Source of the DNA: Beroe ovata
Taxonomy: Eukaryota > Ctenophora > Nuda > Beroida > Beroidae
Length of the DNA stretch: 64,000 nucleotides
NCBI GenBank assembly: GCA_946803715.1
Contig: CAMPET010000085.1
Coordinates: 22,847 to 86,846, forward strand
Direction: 5' to 3'
The stretch's first letter is position 1. The number at the start of each line of letters is the position of its first letter. A program made the position numbers and the translations under genes. Under the pieces are notes generated by a model that searched no databases, was not told the DNA's origin, and saw only the letters and a program-made list of their open reading frames with translations. This document shows, one piece after another, positions 11,693 to 30,103 of this stretch.

Positions 11693-12707
11693 TGCCAGAC
11701 TTTGGCAAAAAAGTGGGAATTCTTTGCCAAAGCTTGCCATAGTTTGCCATAATTTCCACAGGGTGTTAGACGGATAAGGGCACTTTCAACACCTATATAA
11801 GGACATTATTCTATCGACATTATTGTATGGACATTTCTATATGGGCATTATCATATGGGCATTGAAAACACTCATCAATACAATGCCCTACACAAACACC
11901 CATGTCAACGCTCGAAATAAAATTTGCACGGAATTATTCCTCGGTCTTTATCAAATGATCCGGATATCAATGGTTGGCTAGATCAGGCCCACATCAATTG
12001 AAGAAATCAATGTAAGCAATCAAATCGATATATATCATCATTCATCAAGAACAAAACCTGGCAGTATGAGATTGATCTGATCCATTTTCCAAATGTTGCT
12101 GAACCCTGAGAGATGCGACAAAGATTACCTATTGATAATGTAGGACAGAGGTGTGTTCTAATTCTTGTATTGGGGTTTTTAGAGAAGTACGTAAAATTCA
12201 AACGCTTTTTGTTATCACAACAAAATAAACAAATACCTTATTACAAGAAAATAAGGTTGTCAAGGTTACATATTTCTAACGAAAACACTTCTCTGACAGA
12301 CTGCATACATACTAATAGCAATACATACTAATACTTAATAGTAACGTAATTGGTAGGTAGTCTATTTTCGATGCAAAATTGAATGTTTTGAGTCGAGTTT
12401 CTGGAGAATGAAATAGAAAGTAGGATTGTAAGAGGAGTGTTAGGATTCGATTTTGGAAATGTGATATTGAACATGTACCTACTTTAAAGTTTACGGTATT
12501 TTCAGCTCAATTCAATTCAACTCTCTTCTTTCTAAATTAAAGTTGCTCATAAGAGGGTTTTCTTAAGATAAGGTTGGTAAAAATATAGGGACACTTAATT
12601 AAGGTGAAGTTTGACTCCATAACCTATTTTGCTACCTCCTTAATAAGTGAAGGACTAAAAGATCCCTTATCAAGTTATTAATTATCAAGTTACATAATAT
12701 GATTCAC
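11693..12707. other. Intergenic, nothing firm
   Basis: This stretch carries a short run of GCCA-AGTTTGCCA-like repeats (about 11695-11755) and ATGGACATT/ATGGGCATT repeats (about 11805-11865). Open stretches at 12007-12331 on either strand have no consistent splice context. I see no gene here. Confidence 0.4.
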
Positions 12708-14970
12708 CTACATCATTGATCTCTCCTCTTTGCTAGGTGCTTGGGAAACGCCCAAATCATCTTCATTTTTCAGACCACTTCCCTCATTAACCTCATCATC
12801 TTTTCGAGTTCCCTCTGACTTCATATCAGATCCTTCTGTAACCACAGCCTTCGTTTTACTATACTCTTCATCAGGTTTGTCATTTTTGGATGCTGAACCA
12901 ACTTTTAGGTCAATATCATCTATGACAATCGCATCACCATTTCCAATGGCTGTGTTTGATTCCTGCGATCTATCAATACCTGAGTGATTTGGTTGCATTA
13001 TGCATTATGCATTATTTGCGTGGTTTAATTTATTGTCTAAGACAAAGCAATAGTTCAGCTCGTTGTTCAAAGCAACTTAGGCCTATTACTGAGACTGAGT
13101 GCAATTTAACACTGCCAAGAATTTATTGTTCGCCATTCATAACACTGGGGAGCTGGGGAGACACGCCCCTTCACTGGGCAGAAAAGATATAGGTAAGCGT
13201 TGGCCGACGGCCGTGGCCAATAGCCATACAGCTCCTCACAGACCACAGGAACTTGGTGGGACTTAGCCAGTACGGGTAAAAGCTCTAAACTAAGTTAAGA
13301 TGAGAAAGTATGTCACTTCCTCTCAATGCACCATGCTCTGAGAAACAACTAGAGTGGAAAACTTACATATTCAGGTACCTATCACAGCTTTTAGACGTGA
13401 TTGTAGAAAATTTCAATCTAGGCGTTATACCAATGCTGTAAACCGCAACTGCACCCCTCTTAAGGAAGTGCTGATCCCAGCAGAAGTTCTAGGAAGCTAG
13501 AGTTCTATCAGTCATAGAGAGCTTGGCTCCCATCCAGGTATATTCGACTGACTGAAGCATTCTCAGTACTCGAGAGGGGGTTACAGGACTCATTTCTTAT
13601 CCAGGTCTAATCGTGCTGTGGACCACAGCCTGTGGTAAAGCTCAAATCTTCCCCCATGCCCATGTGAACCTTTCAAGGAAAGTGCCCTTTTTGTAGCAAG
13701 GAAGTAGGCAATAGTGAAAGCCAAAGGGGCAATCTATGTAAGTGCATTTTAATTGCAGATAACAAGCTACAAGCTAAGTGAAGGATTCCAAAGACTTCTA
13801 TTGAGTTTTGAAATCTGCAAGTGAGCAATGCATGTCTATTTATGCAGTCGTTTTATGAAACCATTTTTGTGAAACTTGATGGTAGGTACCCAGGCACTTA
13901 ATTGAGCAATTAGAAGTCGGAAAGATCATTTGAAAAACTAATACTTACCGTCTTGTGCTGAATTTGCTGAATCCAGGATAACAATATTGTCTCTGAAGTC
14001 TGTCATAAAATCGGATGGCAAAGTCGAATCACTGAACAATTCATAAATTACACAAGCTAGGACATAAATGGCTGGCATTAAATGCAATAAAAATCACAAT
14101 AAAGTTGTCTTCGCAGTAAGCAGCTCAAGGCCAACCAAAACCAATCAAACACTAGGCATTGACTTTCCCCAATATCTCAATGTCATCTTGAAGATGTGAA
14201 ACCTTGGTGGCATGTTTGAGGGTGATATTCCTTGAACTAAGTCAGAGTCCCTGGATGCAGCATCAGTCTCAGAACTGGATACAACTGATGTAGCATTGGT
14301 GTACCGTTCCAAGTAATCAGCAACATTCCTGCAGTTATATTTTCATATTAATTTCATTCATTATTCCTGCTGTTAAATTTTCATATGAATTTCATTCATT
14401 ATACTATTATATTGAACATCCACATTAAGTACATGGTGAATAAGTAACATGAAAACTTCACATGAATGGTGAGTACCTTGAAGATTCTGTATCACTCAGA
14501 AACTTTTCATTCCAATCAGCAAAACCTATGAAGTATCAGAGGAAAGAATGCCAGATTTCAAGGTGTGTTAATATAATTCAACTACAGGATGAATACCTCA
14601 TGTGCATGATATCATATATTAGCTGAAAATAAGCTGTATAATGATCCCAAAATACTAAATGTATCTTACCACCAGTATGAACATAAATTCGGACTTTCTT
14701 TCCCTTTGACAAATCGTCCAACAAAATTGCCAAGTCTCCTGTGTCTTCCAGATCAGTTAGGTCCATACTTTGATCATCATTACATTTATAATGAAGACTG
14801 TAATCAGGTATGCTCTCATTCTTACAATGAGGTTTAAGCACCTTTGTCACAATTTGATCACGTAATGAGGACAACAAAGTATCAATATCATGTCCTGTGA
14901 TCTTTAAGCGCTTCTTTTTATGAGGAGTCAAATGGAGACTGATATCCAGAACAATCTCATACATTTCCAT
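12708..14970 (-). CDS. Complete five-exon gene, 276-residue unrecognised protein
   Basis: Exons: 14670-14970 (ATG at 14970), 14477-14525, 14203-14328, 13949-14031, 12708-12979 (TAG at 12708-12710). Lengths 301, 49, 126, 83 and 272 sum to 831, and every junction keeps frame. Donors include GTAAGATA, GTACTC and GTAAGT. Residues 1-100 form a compact alpha/beta-looking unit with a basic patch (PHKKKRLKI) and end VRIYVHTGG; a ubiquitin-like or PB1-like fold is possible but unproven. The rest is acidic, Ser/Asp/Glu-rich and probably disordered, ending in Lys/Glu-rich low complexity. No signal peptide or membrane segment is seen. The family is not recognised; gene structure is well supported. Confidence 0.72.
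12980..13948. other. Long last intron of the 12708-14970 gene
   Basis: This intron of about 970 bp has no exon-like frame. It contains a short palindromic GGCCGACGGCCGTGGCC-type motif near 13203. Nothing else was recognised. Confidence 0.4.
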
Positions 14971-15289
14971 ATTTGCATTGCCGTTCTGAGCTGATTTGAA
15001 AGTAATTGACTTAAATTATGCTTTGCATCATTTATTGGAAATTCAACAAAGTGAACAATAAATATAATCTATGATATAAAGGAAGAAGGCACTACATATA
15101 GAAAATCAATTCTGCTGTTTGCAAATAACTCAACACCAGGTGGTAGAAAAAGTATTCGGCTTTGGACAATTATTTCGGATGTTTGGTTAAGGTCTTGGAT
15201 TTTATTAATCGGCATCCAAGGTCTGGGGAAAGATGCAAAATCAATTATTCAATTATATGGTGTAGCAGAAATTTGCATGCATTTTAGGA

Positions 15290-16010
15290 GTTGCACGCAG
15301 AAGTTTGCGCCGCGCGCGCAAAACGAAATTCTCGACAGAGTTTATTATCGATCGACAAGCATGCTGCTGATTGAATGTTTCTGTCCACTGTTTAGTTTCT
15401 TGCGCCGCGCCGCGCGAATGTGCACAGTACTTTGCGCGCCCCTCTTCTACTCAGTGAACTGAAAAGTCGCGTCGTAGAAAGGACCAAACCACGGATCAGA
15501 CGCGCAGCGCGCGCGGAGTATATTTTGGGTCACGCAGCGCGGCCGCGGGAACACGCGCGCAAAAAACAGTGGACAAATATAACATCCAATAAGTTGTTCC
15601 CGCGCTGCGTGACCCAAATACTCCGCGCGCGCTGCGCCGCTGCGCGTCTCCTTGTAGGATTTTACCCTACCGTCGGTGCGCGCGATTTTCAATCCGCCCC
15701 GACGGATAAAATCCCGCCAGCAAAGGTAGGGTGAAATCCTACAACGCGTCTCCGTGGTTTGGACTTTTCCGTTCACTGAGTAAAACAGGGGCGCGCAACT
15801 GCAACGTGTGCACATCAAAAGTCCAAACGATATAACATCCGGCAAGCTTCAAGTTTGGCGTTCGCGTTAATTTGTAGGATTTTACCCTACCGTCGGTGCG
15901 CGCAATTCTCATTCCGCCCCGATAATGCGGGGATAACATCCGGCAAGTCCACCGCAAGAAACAGTGGACCTGTGCACTCCTCAGCTTAACAACATTAACA
16001 CAGCTTAACA
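15290..16010. repeat. GC-rich foldback repeat island 1
   Basis: A mosaic of CpG-rich modules. An inverted repeat has arms at about 15500-15552 and 15595-15648 (core GCTGCGTGACCCAAATACTC). A small element at 15653-15743 has ends TGTAGGATTTTACCCTACC in inverted orientation, and a one-ended copy begins near 15881. Further modules are AAGAAACAGTGGAC (15960), AACATCCGGCAAG and CGAAATTCTCGACAG (15325). The same modules recur at 34143-35130 and 36298-36480. Base composition contrasts sharply with the AT-rich surroundings. All open frames here are repeat by-products. Confidence 0.75.
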
Positions 16011-16099
16011 ACACCAACTATATGACATCCTTGGGGAGAGGACAAATTAAGGATCTAGAAAGGGGCAACAAAATGGAGTCATGAATCTATTTTGATCTT

Positions 16100-16346
16100 G
16101 ATATGAAATCAATAATATATTGATGATTGACACCTGCTGATACTGAGATCCACATCGCAGTTGACAGGAGAGGGCCTTACATCTGTAGGGTAACCGCTGA
16201 TGATTCACAGTTTAGATTCTTCCCTCTCTTATGCCGATCCTTGGATTAGAAAATCGATATCCAGTATTTTGCTATGTTTGCAGTATACCCAAACACCTCT
16301 ATAGATAAGACTTTGGAATATCTGATAAGACAACACAACATTCACA
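16100..16346 (-). mobile_element. 3' LTR of a copia-like element
   Basis: On the minus strand the pol fragment is followed by a purine tract (AATGGGGAGAT) and then TGTGAATGTTGTG at 16346, the usual arrangement of polypurine tract and 5'-TG of a Ty1/copia 3' LTR. The inner 110 bp (about 16130-16240) match a plus-strand fragment at about 18650-18760. The far end of the LTR is uncertain. Confidence 0.6.
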
Positions 16347-16492
16347 ATCTCCCCATTATTTCTAAATAAATAACTAAAAGGTTATCTTTATTAGATGAGG
16401 ATAGATTAAAAATCAAAATCATGTTATCATTTAAAAGTAAACAATTCAATGAATTGTCTGCACTACATGTTTACAACAAATAGTTAGTCCTG

Positions 16493-17560
16493 TTATGGTG
16501 ATCTTGAAAACATATGCTCCAGAAGTGAGATTTGCATTTTTTCGTTTTCCAAACACTGCCACAACAAAGAAGATGAAGCCCCTGCCTTTGTGACAGGGTC
16601 TGCTAGCTGAAGATCAGTAGGAATCCAGACAAGCACTACCTCATCTTGGTTAAATATTTGTCTTAATGACGCCAAAGCTATCCTCAACCCTTTATCAATG
16701 GTATTTGTTGTACGAACAGCATCATACAGGGATATACAGTCTGTGAACCAGCTTACTTCCAGCCTCTTCTGTCCACAAGTAATCTCAATGAGCTGTTGAC
16801 TGATAAGATCAGCCGCATCTATGGCATTGACCATTGACCAACTTTCTGCTGCAAGAGTACTCTTAAATATCTTTTTGATTTTCTTACTCTACCACGTCAG
16901 TGGACAGGTCCTCCCATGTTTATCGGCAATAAAAATGATATGACCCCCCTGTGATGAACCATCCAACAAGTTTCCAAATGATACATCACTAAACACTGGT
17001 AAACATGCATCTTTCATTACTATTATGGTAAACTTTACATTCAACCGATTGCCTTTCATGAACTTCATTGTCTTGTTCACGATTTTTAAGTCTTTCACTG
17101 CGCCTCAAGAATAAGAATTAGTAGCATGATATGCTCCATAACAAATGTCTGGTCTTGTCTGAGCAGCAACCCAAAGATACTGGCCTGCTATTGCTCTTAT
17201 CTCTATTTTCTCTGGGTCACTGAGAGTACTGTTATTCCTATTCAATCTCTCCATATTGATTCGAATTGGTTCACTTTGATCTACATGAAGTGCTATAACC
17301 CCCATCAGCACTTTTTTCTCCAGAAAATAAAAGAAAGATTTGTCCAGTTCAGACAACCTCATACCCAGGTTTAGGAGAGCCTTCTTAAGAGCTTGATGCC
17401 ATCTTCTAGGACTATCCACTAATCCATAGATGCTCTTGAGGAGTTTCCATAGCTTATATGTTCCAGCTTCTTTGGGCGGTTTAGTGTACAGTTCCCTCTC
17501 AATAGGTTCTCCTTGCAGGAATGTGGCCTGTAGTCTGTACGTCTATATGCTGTATGGTCC
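16493..17560 (-). pseudogene. Decayed Ty1/copia pol fragment (reverse transcriptase to RNase H)
   Basis: Minus-strand frames give, in order, TFLQGEPIERELYTKPP and LLKSIYGLVDSPRRWHQA (17400-17530), the catalytic-region remnant ALHVDQ (about 17280), LSDPEKIEIRAIAGQYLW with QTRPDI (17140-17230), FSDVSFGNLLDGSSQGG (about 16950) and an RNase H end with WFTDCISLYDAV and LQLADPVTKAG (16580-16770). These are the conserved landmarks of copia-type pol. The YVDD region is deleted (HVD runs directly into QSEPI) and frameshifts split the frame, so the element is dead. The 5' half (gag, protease, integrase) was not found. Confidence 0.85.
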
Positions 17561-17765
17561 ATTCATGCGATTGAGTTATCATAACTACCAACCTTATAGT
17601 GTCTTTGGGGTAAAATCCCGCCAAACAATTAAAAATATAAGTTATGGAAAAGGTGATTTCTTTGTTTTAGATATTTTTACTCATGTCCTTTGACATGAAG
17701 CAACAAAAACACGAAGCCGGTATGGCGTACAATAGGGAGGTTGAGGTTAGGAAGGAGCACACAGC

Positions 17766-17815
17766 ATTACCTGTGTACACAACATTACCTGTGTACACAG
17801 CATTACCTGTGTACT
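17766..17815. repeat. Three-copy minisatellite
   Basis: ACATTACCTGTGTACAC-type unit of about 17-18 bp repeated three times. It lies in the non-coding stretch right of the copia fragment. Confidence 0.6.
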
Positions 17816-20400
17816 CTATAGACTGTGTCCTAGTCTCAGGAGAGTGTCTTCAGCCAGGCTTGATGGTGGTCATGCTGAAGCATAGAGGTTTCTGCCTTTT
17901 CCTATACTCAAGGCTGATGGTTTCATTTGTTAAGTATTTAACTTTTCTGGTTTGGTAAAACATATCAAAGCAAAGTATTATATCCAAGTCCAATTATTTG
18001 AGTCCTTTGGCGATTGTTTTGTGTCAGTGTGGCAATCTGACATATGGCCAGCTAAGGTGGGATGAATGGGGTGTGACCACTAAGCTGCTGACTTGCAAAT
18101 TTGTGGACTGGCTGGGTTGGGCTAATGAGCTGAGCACCAAGAATTCCCATCTTAAAAAGTTAAAACAAGCTTTATCTGCAGCAGACCTTGTTCCATCTTT
18201 ACTGTGCAGATAACTCTACAGTGCAAACTCAGGGTATAGGTCTGTTGATCTCCTCTTCTCACTCTTCTCAGTTCTGGTTCTCACTGTTCTCAGTTCTGAA
18301 GACTCTGTCTCTCCTTAGTCCTAGCTCCTGATGATATTCATCCACACCCTCCTGCTATCATCTTACTGATTGAGTTGATGAGGTTCTGATCCTAATTTGT
18401 TGGAGCTTGTTCCTCTCTATCAACATTCCCATGAAAATCAAACAATAAAGAAAATAGTTTAAAATTTAGAATTATATTCCCCACAGTTCATTAATGAATC
18501 TTGTCATGTAATTATGATCAGGACCACAATCTTTTATTTTTTGGGAAATTACAAAAAGCATTAGTGCATTAAGGGGTGATAACAAAATTCAACATGATAG
18601 GTACCAAGCTCACGATAATTATTCTTGAATTGTACAACAGGCAACTTGTGCCTAAGAGAGGGAATAATCAAAACTGTGAATCATCAGCAGTTACCATACA
18701 GATGTAAGGCGTCAACTGTGATATTGATATTAGCATCAGCATTCAGCAGGTGGCAAGAAAGAACGGAGAGAAGTTGATATTATGCTGATATTGAACACGA
18801 TAAGTATCCCCAAGTATCCACTATCCCATCAGCTCATCAGTAATGAACTAACGAAGAATATGATTAATGGTAATGTTTTCATCAAGAAAGTTTGAGAAGA
18901 TCATTAACATTTGTCAGAAGAGTAGACTTCATGAGATCTTTGCTCCAAAGGTAAGCAATTTCCTATCAACAAGGATTCATCAATTCAAAGTTATTATTGT
19001 ACTTACCAGAAATAAAAAAAAACTAAGTTGCATTGGGATGATACTATTGGAAGTGTTTCTCTTATTGAAAAGAACTTCGGAATCTCTATCTTTTTACGAA
19101 TTTTCTTGACAGTGACACGCGATGTGCATGTAGGTAAATAACTCGAAAATTATTGGAGATGAAGACTGACCTTTATATGTACTTTAGAGGTGTGTTGTGC
19201 ACGCACACTGCACAGGACTTATAAAGAGTCACTATATTCCATACAGATGTCGACTGCGCAGCAGGAGACGTCTATATGATTGAGACTGCAAAGCGAAGCT
19301 GAGCCGAGTGCTCTAAATAAGTCCTGGCTTTAGCAATAGCTTCTTAAGTACTAGGTAAAGTAGTCAAACGAAAAAAAGTTGTGAACATTCTTAGTTGAAA
19401 AGTTGAAATATGGATGCATAAATTGACTTTGCTAATGCAAGATGCCACAGTTAAATGAAGGCAAATTGCCTGCTAGAAGATGAAACATGACAATCATGTA
19501 GCAGTATGACAATCATGAAATAAATTTGATGTAACTGTATAGCTATCCTCAAAAACAAGTGATCGGCACACATTCTGTACTGGTTTATAACCGTTTCCGT
19601 TCCATCTTAATCCTATCAAAAGCACGATTAATTCAGAAACATAGAAAGTGTAAACTTGTAAAGTAACAGAATCAATATGTTGGGAGCTGAACAATTCGAC
19701 TGAGAGAACTGGACAACGCGTCATGAACATTAAACTGCACAAGAAATTCCCACACCACCGATCAAAACACACTCACACACATTACACACACAACAGTAAG
19801 CAGAAGCAAATCATTACAAGAGAAATGGAATTGTATAGTGAACACATTCCTGTGCAAAGCAAAATAACTGCACACCATACATTCACACACTGAACTCATG
19901 ATAACCAATGCACAGAATGAACGGTTACCAAACAAAACCATATATGGTGAAATTAAAGCAATCAAGAGTTTTTCCCACGATGTCACGATGTATGAGTCAC
20001 GTGATTTATCAAATAATTTCCCGCAGTGATTACCCTCTGTTATTACAAAGCCACAGCTTCATTTGCTATGAGAAAACACTGTTGCTACACACATTTTACG
20101 AAATATTGAGTGTCCAGTAGTTTTACACGACAATATAATGTGCGTCTGCGCGCACCTCTATTTTCTAGCCACACGACGTCTTTATGTGCGTGAGACAACT
20201 ATATAAGTTTAATGTTTAAACCTATAAGTGCTTTGGGGTAAATCGTTGAATATGAAGATATGACAAAGAAAGAAAGTATTATAAAGAACTGGCGTCAATT
20301 ATAGAATATGGTGTCAAGGGATTCTCTGCTATCCCTTCTTCAATATGTTGTTCCTCACAGCAACATGTTTATATTTTGAAGAAGGTATAGGCTATAGGTA
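17816..20400. other. Intergenic region with an LTR relic
   Basis: No convincing exon was seen. It holds the LTR-like fragment at about 18650-18760 and AC-rich sequence near 19770. Open stretches (17998-18213, 19494-19986) lack splice context. Confidence 0.4.
18650..18760 (+). mobile_element. LTR-like fragment, inverted relative to the copia element
   Basis: AACTGTGAATCATCAGC, TACAGATGTAAGGC and CAGCAGGTG match, in order and at about 85-90 percent, the reverse complement of 16130-16240. This shows a second member of the same LTR family on the other strand. Confidence 0.6.
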
Positions 20401-20685
20401 GATACCTATGCAATATTCATTTATTATTAATCACACTTATATATCTCTTAAGAGATCCTTCTTTTCTGAAGTTTTATATCTTCTCCGTTCTCTTAATTAT
20501 TATTCCCTGCCTTCTTCTAGAACTCGGGAAAGCAACATTCAAAACTTTGATCAAGTGTTTCCCAGTAGGTTTTTTATACTAACCTTGGCAGTCCATCTTT
20601 TCCGATTTCTGTGCTACTGATATTCAAGGAAACAATTCATAGAGTGCAGCTAGTTTATAAAAACTTTGATAAAAGGTTTTTTCAG

Positions 20686-23600
20686 ATTTCGCAGAATGTA
20701 TATAAAAACGATTCCTTATTGCCAAGACTTTTATATGCCATCTATGAGCAAAAGGGGGTATGCAAGGTGGAAGCTGATCTAGATTTGACTGATTTTGGAA
20801 GCAAATATAATTGGTTAAGTTCACTAGCTGTGCAATGCGAGGAATATACTCCAAGATTAAAGAGGTAAAATTATTATATTTTGCATCATATTATGATTGT
20901 ATGAAATGTTGAATTCCCTTCTGAGATTGCAGCCACTTTACTTTAATTACCTACCCGAGCTGTATCAGGTTCCTGTTTGTTCACTGTCCAGTGTCCCGTG
21001 CTCCCTTCTGCATAGTAGCAACAAATTTCAACATGAATTCAGCTGGAAGGGGGGGGGGTAGAAAGTTAGCCAAAAGGGGTAAAAATGTGGGGTCGTCAGG
21101 GAAGTTAATAGCCAATAAAACAGTAATAGGTAAAATATTGATATCACAGATTGGATGGTTGGGGATTGAGAATTGATGATATATCAACATGCTCTGCATG
21201 GAAAGAATTGCATACTGTCGCAAGTGAAGAAGGATTGGTTGCAGTCAGATATGACTCATCCGCAGTATGAGAAGTGAAATCATTTGAATTCTCGAAAATT
21301 AGTTGACATATGAGAACTTTGGAGACATGACTATTTAAATGATCTAGTACCTGATAATCTTTAACGCCCTTTATCAACGTAACAACATCTAGGAGTTGAA
21401 AGAGGTGCATCAAACGCTCAAGATGTTGTTGTTTAATGCAGTGAGCGGGATGGTATCTTGTCCTTTAGCAATGACTGACGGGGCAGCTAGTACCTTGATC
21501 AGTTTGCTTGACAAGCATCAAAACTGCGATCCAAGTAAATAATATTAACTACAAATTATCCAGATTTTACACTCATGATACAGTATTAATGAAGTTGGGA
21601 CCTTTTTGCCAATTTTAATTATGATTATCGCAACAGATGAGTGTTCCATATGCAGCGAGGACTGGAAAAATGTTATTTCCAAAGTTGTGTCAAATCTGAC
21701 TACTCGCAGACCTGAAAAATTCTGGACATCTGGTTGGTCTCTTGTCTGACTGATTGATTCATGATGTGAGCAATGATTTGAATGAGTGATCCGCCACCAG
21801 GTCAGTGGATGACAGAACGAGCAGGGGGATCTGATGTCACCGCCTCGACAGAAACTGTTGCAAGGAAGGGTGGCGATGGTGTCATCAGGCTTTACGGTAA
21901 CAAGTTCTACACTTCGGCTATTGATTGCAATGTGTCTTTGGTACTGGCTCGGTATAATGGAAACCTGTCGCTCTTCTTGGTTCACCTTCCTGAAGGTTGG
22001 AGCTCCTTAGTTTGGTATTTAGTGCCAAATCAGAACATAACATACATCATTGCAGTCTCTTATCGCTAATTAGTTGGGTATTTGCGACATTGGATATTCG
22101 GGGCATGATGTCCCGAATACCCAACTCAGTAATTCCTGTTGAATATTCGCGACGTTGGGTATTCCCGACACTGGTTATTCAAGAAGGTGGGTATTTCGTA
22201 CCCCAATCCAGCCTCTGTATCCAGGTTTTGATGGTACAATCGAAGTTGAGCGTCTCAAAGATAAAATGGGGACACGGCAGCTACCTACTGCTGAACTGAA
22301 GCTCAATGGATTGCCCGCACTGTTGCTAGCAGAGAAGGGAATCGCTAGCATAATTCCTATGCTGCAAGTGAGTAATGAAGTTTATTCTTGCTTATCGGCT
22401 GTCGGAATTTTAATTCATACAGTAGGTACCTATAGGTACCTTACACTAAGAACAATAATTTTTCATCATGAGCTATGTATCTTGGAGCTTCTTCATTAAG
22501 CCTCCTGTGCCTCCAATCTGCCAATATGTTGCAGATCACAAGGTTGCACAATGCAGTGTCTGCAGCGTCTTATGTCAGACACATATCTATGCTGGCACAA
22601 GAGTTCGCTAGGAATCGCACAGCTTTTGGAGCGAAACTCAATCAGCTACCGCTTCATAAAGTATCCTTAGCTAAACTCGAGACATGCTATCGTGCCTTGG
22701 CTGTTCAAAGTCTCGACTTGGCTATTGTTCTCAATGCTAAGGTAAGGACTCTTCACTGATGAGTCTGTCCGACTTGTTTTGCTACACCCTGCCACAGTAC
22801 CGATCTACTATAGGAAGATGAAGGGGGATTTGTTCATGTGAAACGTGTGCTGTCTGCTGTTGTAAAGATCCACACGGCGCTGGTTGCTGTGACAGCTATC
22901 AGAGACGGACTGGAGACATTTGGGGGTGCTGGGTACATGGAGGTCAGCTATTTCTGTCTGGTGGTCTTTATTACTGTATCGATGTGTTTATATTAGAGTC
23001 TGTGGACTGTGGACTATGATTTGGGTGTATAACACAGACCTAACATCCCTAGGACACGGGCTTACCAGGCATATTTCGTGACGCGTGTGTTCTTCCAGTA
23101 TGGGAGGGCACATGCGACGTGCTCTCTGCTGAGACTGCACGTGCCTTGACACGTGACCCTACAGCTGTGACCCAAGTGACTGCTTATATAAGAGATCTTG
23201 CTGGTGGAACTATTGGATTTGGTGGCCAAATCATACCGAGCGTTAGCCAACAAGAACAGAGTTGGAAGGTGTGTTTTGGTCACCGTTGCCCGTATGAGAT
23301 CGCAATTCGGTCCAAAGGAAACGCCACCTTTGGGTGTCCAGAAATGTGATGTTGCACTGTACTGGCGCAATATCTACTGGTCTGACTGAATCGCATGATA
23401 TGTCATTATGCACTGTATTGGTCTCCTAATATGCACAGTTTTTTGGTTTTATTCTTATTTTCGTAACAGTGAGCACTGTATATGTGTCACTGCAGGGTCC
23501 CGTCACTGATGTAGCCTCCTGCTTGAGTGATGTTGAAGAGGCAGTGAATGGCGGCAGTCCGTACATGGCGCGTTCAGTGGCACTGGGCCTTGGAGCGGCG

Positions 23601-23840
23601 CATGCTGGCGCTGCACTCATCGCACTAGCTAGACAGACAACTGAGAAATCCGACCTCGTAAGTGTACTCACAACATTTTATTCCCTTAGCGCAATAAAAT
23701 GTGATTTTGCTATCAACTCCTGTACCGTAATCTGTCAATGTGCCACTCTTCAGGCAGCTGCGCGGATGTGGTGCCGACACTTCCTACCCCAAATCTCGAC
23801 AATTGATACTGATGATATCGACCGCATATTGGAACTCTAA
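20686..23840 (+). CDS. Acyl-CoA dehydrogenase, AidB / ACDH-11 type
   Basis: Flavoprotein oxidising acyl-CoA or a related substrate with FAD. Exons: 20686-20864, 21150-21264, 21393-21534, 21637-21732, 21801-21995, 22225-22367, 22535-22741, 22814-22942, 23053-23268, 23496-23657, 23754-23840 (TAA). They total 1671 nt and are in phase throughout. Landmarks: N-terminal LTDFGSKYNW and EYTPRL; LDGWGLRIDD; CPLAMTDGAA; the family signature QWMTERAGGSDVT; FYTSAIDCN; LKDKMGTRQLPTAEL; ITRLHNAV; FGGAGYMEDTGLPGIFRDA and VLPVWEGTCDVLS. These match the bacterial AidB / nematode ACDH-11 branch rather than the mitochondrial chain-length dehydrogenases. The initiating exon is unresolved; an ATG at 20409 with a donor near 20550 is a possibility. 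At 556 residues without it, length is normal for the family. FIGNL1 follows in the same orientation. Confidence 0.93.
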
Positions 23841-23948
23841 TCCCACAGCTATCTATCTAAACAAGTTGCGTGAATTTCTGAAATTGAGTAGATGTTACCG
23901 GCCTTTTGTCATAACATTGTCATAATTATACATGGGGGTTTCTGAGTG

Positions 23949-24176
23949 TCATAGAATGTAGTGGTGTCAGTGATAAGCAGCGACGTAGTGTGGTGCATAC
24001 GTCATGGAATGTAGTGGTGTCAGTGGTAAGCAGCGACGTAGAGTGGTGTATACGTCATGGAATGTAGTGGTGTCATCGGTACGCAGTAACGTAGAGTGGT
24101 GTATACGTCATGGAATGTTATAAAGTGGTGTCAGTGGTAAGCAGTGACGTAGAGTGGTGTATACGTCATGGAATGT
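23949..24176. repeat. 53-bp minisatellite, about four copies
   Basis: Units begin GTCATGGAATG at 23949 (variant), 24001, 24054, 24107 and 24165, a period of 52-58 bp, each containing GCAGCGACGTAGAGTGGTGT or a close variant. It lies just downstream of the dehydrogenase stop codon and may be within its 3' untranslated region. Confidence 0.88.
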
Positions 24177-24793
24177 CTCATAGTGTGTATCCAATCATCT
24201 TTTTACGTTCCAATCAAGGTTCTCTCTGCAGTCCTTACAGTGCACTGTTGTGAAGGAAGAAGTTTTTTTTCGTAATATGGACTAACTGGAATGTGTGTAC
24301 CGCGCGATACACTTAACCTTTGATTCAGCATTTGTTACACGAACGCACGACGCGCGCTCTCGGGCTTTTGATTAATTCGTCACCTTGTCATTTTTGTCTG
24401 ATATCAATGACTGATATCTGGCACCTCCCTTCATCCCATCTGGAATGAGATTGAACGAAATATGTCAATGATGTGTAACTATAGATGATTTGAAAGCTAA
24501 TGATGTGATACCTATAATATCGGGAATACGGACTCATATCCCAGTTCCCTGTATGCTACTAAGTATCATTTTGATAACCATGACAGTTTAGTCAATGGCT
24601 AATAGTCATGTACTCATATCAGTGGCACAGATGCCATTCCTTCCTGCTTGATTGAAATTGTCATGTATTGTAACAATCATCAACTCGTAATACTCCAAAC
24701 ATCTTAAAGTCTTTGTGGATGACACATTGATAGTCACATGTTCTTCTCTATTTCTATTTAGCAATTTGCCAATGATACCTTCTCAGTTATAGT

Positions 24794-30103
<5,310 letters not shown>

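Noticed and set aside
17126-17693. Plus-strand open frames
   Set aside because: Antisense to the copia pol fragment.
23949-24176. Regularly spaced repeats resembling a CRISPR array
   Set aside because: Units are head-to-tail without unique spacers, in an animal genome; this is a minisatellite.
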